Below, in pieces: positions 50,901-62,063 of a DNA stretch of 64,000 bases (position 1 is its first letter; each line of letters opens with the position of its first letter). The stretch is from NCBI GenBank assembly GCA_013397455.1, contig VYZB01000014.1, positions 1,564,081 to 1,628,080 of the forward strand. Direction: 5' to 3'. The translations under genes and the position numbers were made by a program. A model generated the notes under the pieces. It saw only the letters and a list, made by a program, of their open reading frames with translations, had not been told where the DNA came from and ran no database searches. This DNA comes from Crotophaga sulcirostris (Eukaryota > Chordata > Aves > Cuculiformes > Crotophagidae).

Positions 50901-53900
50901 CTTGCCATAAGCTTCAAGCGTTGCTCTAAGTGCTTTCCAAACTCCTCCTCAGGCCAGTGCAAATCCCGAATGAAAGTCTGTAGGGCATCGAGTTTCCAGA
51001 ACAGATCTTCCGAGGTGCCTGATCCATTGCTGGCAGGGCAAAATGAGAACAAAAGTCATAAGTGACATCAGGCTCCTTGTAACCTGATGTGGAGACCATT
51101 CCTGCAACAAGTGTGGAGCAGACAGTAGTTTTATACACAGGACAACGCTGGCAATCTCCACCATCAGGATTTTGAGTTTTACCATACAGTTGCCTAATCT
51201 ACCTTGCTGTCATAACCCACAGAACTTTCCAGACCAGATGAGTAAGACAACATTATGAGTTACACATATTAACAGGAAGAATGTGTGTATGGTAAAAATC
51301 AGCCTTAGTTAATAACCACATAAACCTATGTGATTATTAAGAATTAAGGCCAGAAATCATGGTAGAAAATCCTCAATCAATAATAACTGCCATACTAGAC
51401 TGTATGCAGTTATTAAGATTTAGGGTCTCATGCAATTCTCCCCCCTCCGAATTATACCTTGAGTTTGCCTTGTGCCCCCCAGTGAGGCCCCGTTTCCAGG
51501 TAAGGGACAGTGCTAACAAGTGGTGAGCGAGGACACACTTTATCTCTTGAACAGCTGAAAAAAAATCGGGGTAAGTCAATTGAGCTAAGGGCACTAGACA
51601 TCTCGCATCCAGGAGTTTTGGCAGGATTGACTGCTGCACCTTTTCACAGATCTGCCTCTTGCAAAGGCATCTATAGGACAACAATTTTCCATTTTTAAAA
51701 ATTTAATTTGCAACATCTTTGGTCTGTCACAAAACTCTGAATTTCTCTCTCAAGTGCACATTCTCATACCCCCACCCCAGCCCAGATGGAAGTCTTTGGT
51801 CCTGCAGTGTGTAGCTACACCGGCTCTTTTCACAGTATAATTATATCTCAAACCTCCACTTACAGAATAAAAATACAGAACTGGATTGCGCTCTGTTTGT
51901 GCAGAGGAATTTATGCATCCATAACCCTTTTCTCTCCCTCTCTCCTTCTCCCTCACTTTTTTTTCAGAACAATTACCAAGGGAGCTTCAAGAGTTTCAAC
52001 CCTCTCCTCGCATACCACTAATGCTAACACGGTAATTTAGAAGATATTTAACACACCATGCATTACCACTTGTGCTGACATCACCTATAGAAACAGGTGA
52101 GGGTGGGTGTTTCTATTGTGTTGGATGCCAGCTGCATTGAGTTAATGCTAGAGGAGACCCGAGCTAATGCACACACAGCTATTGCAAGGTGAGAACCATA
52201 GTCCCAACATGCTAGAGGGGTCCTGCAGGGTCCTGTGCTAGCAGAATTAACGAGATAAAGAATGAATTGTCTTGGTTGTAGGAGAAACAGATCTGACACT
52301 AAGCAACAGGTAACACGTCCTTGATGGAGGGGAAGGGCAACCAAGGAGATGAAAAGATAAAGAATCAGGCATTTCCTTTAACCAGGGGACCAGTTTGTAC
52401 CTCAGTCTCAAGTGTTCACTCACCACCAGTTTTCAGTTTCACCTGGTTCAAACCTGTGCTTGGGTATAAATAAGCTTTAACAGCCTAAACCCAGTTTTGG
52501 AATTGCATGAATTAATGTTTTCAATAATTAAATAGGTACAAATACTTAGTACAGCAACGTTATGACATCCATTTGGTTTCAAAATTTGAAAAGCATTATT
52601 CTTGGTGATTGCCTCACTTTTGATTAGGGCTCCATGCAAGTAAACAATACAGTACAGTCATTTCCAAGATGCACTACTAATATTTTGCTTGTGAGCACTG
52701 CAATTACTCTAATCAGGCAGGCAGCTTGCAATATACCATTCATGCTCAAGCGTTTTCAGAGGGATTATCCAATTTTCTGTCATGACATGATTCTTATCTT
52801 TTCAAGGGCAATACCACAAAGCATGCACAGAGAAAGATTAAAACTTTCAAGTACTCTTTACAGACAACTGCCTAAGCTAGCCTTTAATACAGCTATCTTA
52901 GCATGAATATGAGTTGTATAGCTTTGAAACATAAATGACGGTGCTAATATTTTAAAAGTTGTTAAAATGCATTTAAAAATTGAACATCAGTGTTTATTTT
53001 ACTTCTGATTCTGCAACACAGCCCAAGCGAGGCTGATGGCAGAGGTGTTTGGTGGACTCCAGGTGTAGATGTAATTGAGGGTGTTTCAGAAACAATGGGG
53101 GTGGTTTTGGGGAGCTTCTTCAGTTTTAAGTGAGAAGGTAGGGAAAAAGCAACACATCTATGTAGTGTTAAGCCTATGCCATCCCTAAATACCCCTCTAG
53201 GAATTTAAAAGGAGAATCGGGAAGATCTAAGTTCCTGTGCTAGCACATCTTGGGAGATAAGCCACCTCAAACACCGAGATTTGGGTTGTGCCCACTGTGT
53301 AGCACCCTCCACACTGCTTGGTGGCTGGGACTTTTAAGGGAAGTTTGCTATAAGAAGAGAACTTGCCTGATCTGTGCTCAGGATTTGTGGTTTGTTGCCC
53401 CCTGAGCTTCACTCATGCACTCCAGGACACTTGGGCAGGATGCTGGGAGCACAGAGCATGGACTTCTATGGATTGACTGCTTTGGCATTGTGCCTGATTT
53501 TCCAGGCCACAATCTAAAGCTCACACTGAAAATATCTTTCTTTAGTTGGTCACGGCATTATTCAGGCTGTAATGATGGCTCTGGAGCTTTAATTGCTCTC
53601 TAGGGCCTCCCCCAACAAGAATATAAACTGTTGCAGGGTGTTCCTCTTTGATAAACCGTGTCATTAAAATCAAGACAAAAATCTGGGAAATGAGGAGTTT
53701 GAATTAAATAAAATTCACTTTTAGATCTACATCTGGTCCACAGAAATTGGCTGACTGGCTTCGAAATTGGTTCATCTTCTCTTTTGGACAAAGCTCTTTG
53801 CTGAGACACATGATGTCGTATAATAAGCTCTGTGGTTCATATGTTGTTAAGACCATGTCCCATTGTTGACAGCTATTTTGTAAAGCAAGATACTTGCTCA

Positions 53901-54115
53901 AACTCTCAGTGGGAGTAAGACAAATTTTCAAGATTTATACAAAAAAACCCCCTCAAAATACATATGCCAGAAATTCACTCGTGTCTCATTCAGAAAATGT
54001 CTAATTAACTGTATCACTCTTTAAAGTTTTATATAATGCACAGAAACAAACAATACATATCCATGCCAAGATTACTTTAAATTTAAATGAGATCTAATTT
54101 GAACTGAATACACAC
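47981..54115 (-). other. CADPS: Two CADPS introns flanking the [10 protein letters not shown] exon
   Basis: Introns of 2.9 kb (47981-50873) and 3.1 kb (51030-54115), mostly AT-rich. No transposable element, RNA gene or extra exon was recognised in either. Confidence 0.85.
50874..51029 (-). CDS. CADPS: CADPS coding exon, MHD1 region ([12 protein letters not shown])
   Basis: This 156-nt exon starts with a single C that completes Asp after the cassette, or Asn if the cassette is skipped. It then encodes [36 protein letters not shown] and [15 protein letters not shown], and ends with AG, the first two bases of an Arg codon. The acceptor is CTGCCAG|C and the donor is AGAG|GTACGT. The residues are distinctive of CADPS, and the predicted amphipathic helices fit the distal half of the MHD1/MUN-like domain. 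It is the constitutive partner that defines the two products of the cassette choice: V-K-S...S-D-N-G-S-G or V-N-N-G-S-G. Confidence 0.97.
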
Positions 54116-54262
54116 TCAGAATCATAAATAGCAGCCATCCATGACGGTGCAGAAAAGCTAGGCATTTGTGGGATGCCTAGTGGGATGTTAACTGGTAGAT
54201 TTGGTACTTTAGGGAGATTCACATTTGGTAGATTCACATTGGGCAGATTACTTGTTAAACTC
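54116..54262 (-). CDS. CADPS: CADPS cassette exon, 147 nt, NLPNV-repeat linker
   Basis: This exon begins with G, completing a Lys codon, then encodes [36 protein letters not shown] and [12 protein letters not shown], and ends with GA, which is completed to Asp by the C of the next exon. At 147 nt it is divisible by three, and entry and exit phases are the same, so skipping removes 49 residues without a frameshift. The donor TGA|GTGTGT departs from the consensus, which fits regulated inclusion. CADPS isoforms with and without a segment here are known in mammals (from memory). The peptide is built of near-tandem [10 protein letters not shown] units rich in Asn, Pro, Leu and Val. It is probably a flexible insert within or beside the MHD1 region rather than a folded helix. 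Confidence 0.92.
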
Positions 54263-57200
54263 CTGTGGAAGAAACAGACAGAAAGAAAAAATACCATAAC
54301 AGTGACAATGCAGATGTAGCAGAAGCACGTGACACTCATAAACAAATCTGCAAAGTTCACAGCACAAGGACAGTTCAAAAACTAAAGCAAAACATTTCAG
54401 AAAGAAGCATGAGTATGGAAGCTTAAGTATATTGGGTTTGAAGTCTGCAGTAAAAAGCAAGTTACTTAGAAAAGGAACAGAATGAAAAGAAGAATCACAA
54501 AGTAGCAAATGAACAGAGCACTCAAACTCCTACAGAACATAACTCCACCTTCAGGTCCTGGTACGATTTCTAAGTGCAGAGAGCAGTGTTTCCTTGGAAA
54601 AACCTCTTGTAAGGAAGTAAGTCTCAGTTCTTACATGCTCAGTTAGGCTGGATGAAAGAGGTAAACTAAGAGATCAGCTAGAGAACTGGGATTCAAAAAA
54701 ATAAACAGAGTCTGAAATTCTAGCTCTGCAGAAGTCCATTAGAGTTCTTGTCACCAAATTCAACTGAGTTAGGAATTCACTCCCAAACCTCCCTGTTTAT
54801 TTTATACTCTAGAAATAGTTCTAAACTGGAGCAACAGAATAGTGAGCCACAAGGTTCTTCCTCAGTGAAGATTTGTGCCCTGAGCCTGCTCTTGCAATCC
54901 TGGGTGCAGAGAAAACAGGTCTTGCTGGTTGCCCAGCTCTACCTGTGCACTGTGAATGAACTGCATTTCATAAATCCATGACTGGTACATTAACGCTTCT
55001 TGGCTGGAAATGGGCCATGGGGTGACCAAGATGTTCAAAGGTTAACTTATGAAGCACCTGTATTTGAACATCATAACTTCAATAAATATTTTCAGGTGTG
55101 CAACCATTATGCAAAAAGAGATCTTTTAAAAGTGGGCCAGTGTATTAATTTAACGTGACGCACTCTCCTGAAAAACTGCGGTGTAACAGCACCGCATGCC
55201 CACAGTCTGCAAAACACCGACGTATTTCAGTGTGCCAGGTCTCTAGATGCTATAATCAGTACAATTCTGTTTCAGTCAGTATCTTATCACAGTTAAATTT
55301 TATGCAAAATAAAAATGATTTGGGAACCAGAAGCCAGTTTCTCAAAAGTGTACCTTATTTCTGCCTCACTCTAGTAATACTATACGGCACACTGGGACTG
55401 AATCCATGAATGATTTTACAACCCTATTTGAGGAACAAAACCAGATGCTTTGACATGATTTTCACCAGATCATTATTTGGGCTCAGCGAAAATGGACTCA
55501 GGACTTCAGGATTTCAGCTTCCCCCCTGCACTGCTGAAGCTACTGAAAGCTTTTCTGTTGATGTGCATGGATGCAGCTTCAGCATTCAGTTTCCCTGCTC
55601 TTACTGACTGCACCAGGACATGCTGCCGGATGAGGTCTCTTCCACTCCACTGGGTTAAATCAGTTGCTGTACTGGCAGTGTCACCTGGAATCTTGGAAAA
55701 CAATCAACTTAGGCATTACATCTTTCAAGACATATTGAAACCTTAGCAACTTCCTTGAGTCATATTTTGAACTCCATTTCTTACTCCAAATTTTATATAT
55801 CGAAAACCAAAGCAAGGGAACTGAGCTGGCTATACTGAATAAATGTTCCCTAACGCAACAGAAGATTTGAACCACATCTCTGTGAGAGCTCAGCTTGGCA
55901 ATGGTGGCAAGTCTTGGGGAACAGACTTTATCCTTATTCTTTCTTTATGAATAAAATGCCTTGTTGGGCAGGAAAAAACACAACCCAAAGTCTTTTTCTA
56001 GTGAAAAAAACCCATATTCTTGTTTTCTTTTGTTTCTATGATTCTCAGTAGATTTGACTTAACACTATCTGCTCGTTCTCTCTGTTAAGCAGTAAGCAGA
56101 TGTAAGAATTTACTAATGTAACAAAGCTGTCCATTGTTTCCATTCATACTGTATCTGCTATTAAGATGATATAATTATTGAATGAGACACAGACTCCATA
56201 GTGATTGAGTGTTAAATCTTCAAAAACGGCAGTGCATGTGATTAGACACTGATATGGAATAAATAAAGAAATAGCAAGAGGTGGACAACATATAAATGTA
56301 TAAGGAAAAGCAACTTAAATAACTTAGCCAGATGGTAAATACATAAATCAGAGGACCTTTGGTTTTAATATTAAAATTCAAGAAGTGACAGTGTTATATT
56401 AATAAAAACACTGTATTAATAAAATATGACTTCTAGAGCAAACAGCATACTATATTCACACGGAAACATATTTCTTTTATACAACACATTATTTTGCTGA
56501 TGCAAGGATATGTTGCAAGAATAAGTTAGTACTCTTAAAACAAAACAAAACAGCAAAATAATGGAGTATATTATGTTAACATACAGTAACTAATTTTAAA
56601 AATATTCTCTTGAATTGACATGCACAGTTTTGCAGGTTCAACCCATCTAATTATCTGACTAACAGTTGCAGTGAGACCTGTAAAAAATGATTAATATTAC
56701 CAACAAATGTTCTAGTCTGCAGTTGCTCAGACCATAAAACTACAGGTCCAAGAAGAGAAACTGTTTCTAGAAGCCAGCCATGCCTATTTAATATAGATGG
56801 CTAAATATAACCTCAGCCATCAGGCAGGGAATGTGGGCATTTGCATCAACAAGATGAGGGCTGTGTGATTTCAGACGACTCGGCTGCAGGACTGGATCCT
56901 AATACATTTGATAAAAGATGCATTCTCTGGAGCCGTATGGCTTGTTTTCTTGGCTTCTTCTGCTTCACCCCCATTTGTGTCTGGTAGCTGTGTAAATGGC
57001 TTTCACCTGCACTCTCTGCTGGGAAATTCTCAGTGCAAACAGCCTGGCAACACACCCCTGGCCAACATCCCAAAGCTCACACTGTACCGCAGCACCAATA
57101 ATAAAAGACAAGTCCAATCACACACGGGTTGCTCCTGCAGAGCTGCCCTAGCACTGACAGGAGGGCAGAAAAATCATAGCAGTTTTACTGGGCTGTCTCC

Positions 57201-57276
57201 TGGCTTCAGAACAGAGCTAAACAAGAGCCTTGCCCATACGTCAATGCTCAGTTCCTACGGGATGCCTGAAATGATT

Positions 57277-57316
57277 TAGTGATGGAAGAGACAAATGCCT
57301 GTCTCTTCCATCACTA
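57277..57316. repeat. Perfect inverted repeat, 17-bp arms, 6-nt loop
   Basis: Left arm TAGTGATGGAAGAGACA (57277-57293), spacer AATGCC, right arm TGTCTCTTCCATCACTA (57300-57316). The arms are exactly complementary and the pairing breaks immediately outside. It could form a short hairpin in the CADPS pre-mRNA. The stem is too short to be a typical microRNA precursor by itself. Confidence 0.9.
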
Positions 57317-57763
57317 TAAACGTTTACAACTTTACTGCCTAGGCTGAGCAAATGCTCAAGAGCAAATCTTTTCACAAAAGCCTTGATGTGAAGCAAAGAG
57401 CTTGATAGTGAAGTAGGCAGTCAAATCTGTGCTCCTCCTCTGACTGACACCCAGAATAGCAACAGAAATACTCATTTTCACTACAACGGTGCTTCTTTTA
57501 AGGGGAAACATTTTTCACTAGCATTTTGTAGTAGAACAACCTCATCAAATGATGAGTATAATCATCCTGTTTGAGTTCTTACATTTACATTAATGATACA
57601 TTTATAAATAGTTTGCAAAGGGTTAGTGAGTAATTAATAGATGCTAAAGCCAGGACTACAGTGCGGTAGAGACAGTCATAGGTCAATGAATAATGTCCTA
57701 GTCAAGCCATTGAAACTGGTTGTCATTGCACCAGCTTTAGCATTTGCTCAAGAAGATCTTTCA

Positions 57764-57798
57764 ACACAGACACACACACAGAGACGCGCACACACACG
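57764..57798 (+). repeat. (CA)n-rich microsatellite
   Basis: CA repeats interrupted by GAGACGCG, within the 6.6-kb CADPS intron. Confidence 0.8.
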
Positions 57799-60700
57799 TA
57801 CATGTCTGCTGGCTGCAAGATAAATCAGTCTTCTCCGAGAAGCCAGCATGAAAAAACTCCATTGCAAACCCTACTTTTCCAAGACCTCTCAACTCACCAG
57901 AGAACAGACCTACTCTGTATCCTCCGTATTTGGATGACTGTGCGAAGGACAAGTGTTCCGCATTTCTCTGCGCGGATTCATACAAGCACACCAGCTGCTC
58001 TAGCTATAGGGCACGGACCCCCTGCAAATTCAGCAGCTCTGCAGAGGCAGATTATATAGCCCTCATGAGCACATTGCTTCGATGCTTTTTCCCCCGTGTT
58101 TTCAATACTTAACAGCATCTCTCTCACTGTTTGTGATTTCTATACCTAGCTCCTCGTAGCATAAGGTGCAGAGTATTCAGAAATGAAAATAGAAGAAATA
58201 CATGCTTGCAAACTGCCATCTGGTCAGGTTATGGAGAGCTACATATTTCAGCCTTGATTGCGAACACGAGCATAGAGAAACCCTTTCAGAAGACTCTATG
58301 ATGTGGAATAATTTCTCGGTTAACAGGAGATAATGAGATTTCCTTCTTGTAATTCACTGTAGAGATCCAAAGCAGGACAGCAGCAAGTTCAGTGGAATGG
58401 AGATCCACGATGATCCAACTTTTCTGGCCAATCTGAAGGCCTTTCTTCAAAGCAGAGGAAAGCCATGGAAAAACACACTGCAGTATTCCAAATTCCCCCC
58501 AAAATTCTGCTGGAGAGGTAGCAACAGAAAACCATGACTTGGATGGGAATTGACTGGTCCAAAATATTTGAGAATCAATGGCCAGAAATTCAACTGTGCT
58601 GTAGTATGGACATTTGAGGGGAGAAGGCAGTAGGTACAGGACGACAAATCAAACAAAGTGAGTCTCTGACCTGAGATATTCTGCAAGTTTACTGTTGATC
58701 AAAGAGGAGCAGGTCCACCCAAGTGGCAAAAGAGGAAGATGCCTTAACGTTTAGTTCTGAACAGTGCATGGGAAGTGTCATCAGATCCTAGGAACAACAC
58801 CACTCTTTCCCTCTTATACTGCACGTGCCACCCTCTGTGCATTTGCCGGTGCCTTCCTTTGCCTGGTCACATCATGTTAAGCCAGCATTTGCAGCTTGCA
58901 CTTTTGCGTGCGAGACACAAGAACAAAATACCAACTAGTGAAAAAAAAACCCGGAGTGCATCTTTTTAACAGATGGACACAAGCACCCAACTCCCTTCTG
59001 GAAGAAATCTTTTAAATACCCAAGTCTGTAAGACAGAGAGCCCATCCTGGGCTTTTGCTTGAAACAGCAACGCTCAAAGCACTCAGTGCCTGGAACTCCA
59101 GAAGGGAATAACTATTACAAGAGAATGAACAGAAGATCTTCTAGAACTATCAAAGCTAACTTGACAATGATAGCTAATGGCATACCCAGGGACAAAGCAT
59201 TTTGACAGGCAAGTACCACAGCAGAGTACTTATGGACATAAGTCACTAAAAGCCAAAATTATGACAGCTTCTGAGAAAAGAAAAAAGTAGAACAAATGGC
59301 TTATTGACTGCTGGACTAAGGCGGACAGGTACACAGAGTTAACTGCCTCTGTTTCATAACAGACAAGGAAATACAAACATATTCATCACCAAAGCAGAGC
59401 TCTGAAACTAAAGTTAATGCTAACTTCGAAGTGCAATTCTGCTTGAAGGAGTGGCTGTAAAAATGGCATTCTCCTACTCGAAAGATCTATTTCTTGTATG
59501 TTTTCTGGGTCACATCTGCTTATTTGAAACAAGATTTTTTAGGATTTTTAATCTTGTTAGCCTGCAGACCAAACACAGCAAATGCAAAGTGAGAGAAGCT
59601 CCTGAATGCCAGCCACTTAACCCCACTCAAAACAGAGGGGATGATCAGGTGTCAAGAAAAGGCCTGCGATTTGGCAGGCAGAATCCTTACGGATGCTGAA
59701 GATGCACAAGCAAGAAAGGAAAAAACCTGGGTGCTCAGACTCCAGGTCGCATATGGGAGGCTGGCTGGCGAACAAAATCTCTTTTCCTTGTGAACGGAAC
59801 ATATTTGGTGTGAAAAGCCCTGAAAGACCACACGTTCTTTTATACAGCAACCTCTGAGAGTGCAGTGCTGCTGAACTTTGCCTGGAGAATCACAAAAAAA
59901 GCAGGGAAAACAGTCTCTCCACAGGTGACCTGGTCCCAATCGCCTGTCTAGGGCACTGGCAGACTCACACGGTTTGCAAAGGGTCAATCTTTCTCTTTTA
60001 ATATCTTTATCAGAAGGAAAAGTTCTTTTCTTTTGTAGGATCTAACGGCTTTTTTAGAGCAAGCATGAAAGGGTTCAGCATGCTTCAAAACCTGTGAAAT
60101 AACAACAGTAAGCTAAAGCACATGCCACATTTTTATCATTTACCAGCTCTTGAGTTCAATTTGGATTGCTCTCAGGCTACTCATTCCTTGCTGGTAAATT
60201 CCTGGTTCTCCAAATCTAATAATTGATTCTGCTTGACTCACCTTGCCTGTGTTTCACTATGGTTTCTGCACACCTAATCCTACAAGCAAGGGAGCTGGGG
60301 CCCAGCAGAACTGCTGGGGGACATGGGGACACACAGCCACCAGCCATGGGGCTGACACGAGATGCACAGCACCACATGATCCCTCTGCAGGGTCGGCGGA
60401 AAAATGAGCAATGGGAAGGATAAGTACAGCAATGTCTCACACAGGTTATAGGGCTGTACTGAACACAGTGAAGGGAGTTGTGTTTTTTTTTTTTTCTGAA
60501 AAGGAGCTATTTGAGTTGAAAAGCAGCATTGGAAAGAGCCTTTTAGAATGAGATCCAAAACCCCATGACAGCTAAGAAGGTTTTCACATTTTCATGCTTC
60601 CATGTCCAAAGTCACACAGTTCAAACTGAGGCAGCAATGCATTTCAAAAGGCAAATACCATTTCCCTCATTAATTTCATAACCCTGAAGAGACCAAGTCT

Positions 60701-60834
60701 TCTATTTTTAGCATTAAACTAGAAAATCTAATGCACTTTCTGCATGTCCAGTCTAATGTTTACTAATTCATCTCTGTACAAATCTCTATCCATTTGCACC
60801 CAAATTCCGATTGTATCAAAGGAGGTTTCCTTAC

Positions 60835-60976
60835 TTTACTGGCTCCCATGACTCCCGCTCAAAGCCCCTGTGAATTGACTGTGCAATTGAGGACTCCATC
60901 AGATCGACATATCTAACAACAAGTGGAGCAAACAGGTCTTGGAGGTGTTTGTGGAATTTTCCATTGCACAAATTAT
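60835..60976 (-). CDS. CADPS: CADPS coding exon, MHD1 region
   Basis: This 142-nt exon starts with AT, completing a Tyr codon with the T of the previous exon, and encodes [38 protein letters not shown] and ERESWEPV. It ends with AA, the first two bases of a codon finished by whichever exon follows. The acceptor is TATTCTAG|AT and the donor is AAA|GTAAGG. The split last codon is informative. Joining to the 147-nt cassette gives Lys (AAG), and joining directly to the exon after it gives Asn (AAC), so both the inclusion and skipping forms stay in frame. The segment lies within the MHD1/MUN-like SNARE-binding domain. Confidence 0.95.
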
Positions 60977-61906
60977 CTAGAATAGATAAATAAAAGTAAA
61001 GTAAGACACTACTGTTGCTAAAAGCTCTGTAACAAACCACAGCATGGCACTTCATTACACAATGAATTTGTCAGCGCACAGGAAAAAACTTCAAGAACAT
61101 AACAGGAGCTGGCATCAGGCACCAACGCTCACGACAAAGACAGTAGGAGTGGCTTCTTACTCCAAACAAATAAACAGACAACGAATCTTCTTTTTCATTA
61201 ATGTCAAACTTACAAATACGTTATTACTTCCTGCGAATAAAATGGATGTAAGAAACACAGCATAGCAAACACTATGGCTGTTACAGGTAGGAGAATAATT
61301 TTTGCTTTTATTACTCACTACCACGATGTGGGAAATTGCTCTCTCAGGATGGGTCCCTGGCTTTTTTATGTAGAAAGCTAACCGGAGCCCTGGTCTGGGA
61401 CCCAACTCAAGGCAATGCCAATTCTGCCACGGCTCCCTGGGGAGCAGCAGGACCACTGGGGACAGTGCCAAATCCTCAGGGGTTTTGAAAGTGTGGGCGC
61501 ACGTGCTTTGGAGAAGTGTCTTATTTCACAAAGCACTTTGCTTTTAAAGCAAGGGCTGTTTTACTCCATGTTAAATAAATGCAGTACACACGTATAAAAC
61601 AATACACACATTTAATGACAGTGAGATAGAGAACCCTGCTTATTAGGCAGCCATTACTAAGAGATGTGAGAAGATGAAGTAAAATAAAAGTTCAACTTCT
61701 CACCTTCGACTGAGGAATTTGATCCAGGGGGTGTTTGTGTGCTTTTTTTTCTAGTGGAAATGAAACAAAATCAAGCTGATGCTAAAAGACTATGTACTGT
61801 CAATCTCTACCTAACTCAGTTCTCTGTGCAGTACGGAGAGGCTGAAAGGATTATCAGTAACCTGAGCTGCCCACTGAAAAAGAAATGATCAAAATACAAT
61901 ACATAC
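60977..61906 (-). other. CADPS: CADPS intron (0.93 kb)
   Basis: Shortest complete intron in the window, between the AFAWWSDL and NLCNGKF exons, phase 1. No repeat or additional exon was seen. Confidence 0.88.
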
Positions 61907-62063
61907 AGTCACTACGGAGGGAATCGTTTAGAAGCTGAAAGAGCGGAAAGCTGTCCCAGGTGTCTGGGGGTTGCACCTCTAACGCAGCATCCATATCCAC
62001 TGCAAACAGTGACAGGAAGGTCTCCGCATGCTCAACCATTAAGTCTGACCACCAAGCGAAGGC
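61907..62063 (-). CDS. CADPS: CADPS coding exon, start of MHD1/MUN-like region
   Basis: This 157-nt exon is the most 5' one in the window. It begins in phase 0 with [16 protein letters not shown] and runs through [10 protein letters not shown] and [16 protein letters not shown] to LRSD, plus the first base of a Tyr codon completed by the next exon. The acceptor reads CTGAAG before GCC and the donor is T|GTATGT. Its position, about 449 residues from the C terminus, places it at or just before the start of the MHD1 region, which in the mammalian protein begins near residue 930 (from memory). The helix-forming, acidic and hydrophobic character fits the helical-bundle fold of MUN-type domains that contact syntaxin and SNAREs. 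The upstream exon it joins is beyond 64000. Confidence 0.93.

Larger units (their letters stand above)
54263..60834 (-). other. CADPS: CADPS intron upstream of the cassette exon (6.6 kb)
   Basis: AT-rich intron with a CA microsatellite near 57.8 kb and a perfect 17-bp inverted repeat at 57277-57316. No transposable element was confidently recognised in it. Its length and the non-consensus donor of the following exon fit regulated cassette splicing. Confidence 0.8.

Noticed and set aside
11317..62063. Assignment to the paralogue CADPS2
   Set aside because: The acidic C terminus [10 protein letters not shown] and residues such as [12 protein letters not shown] and SMEMGQE fit CADPS better than CADPS2 as remembered.
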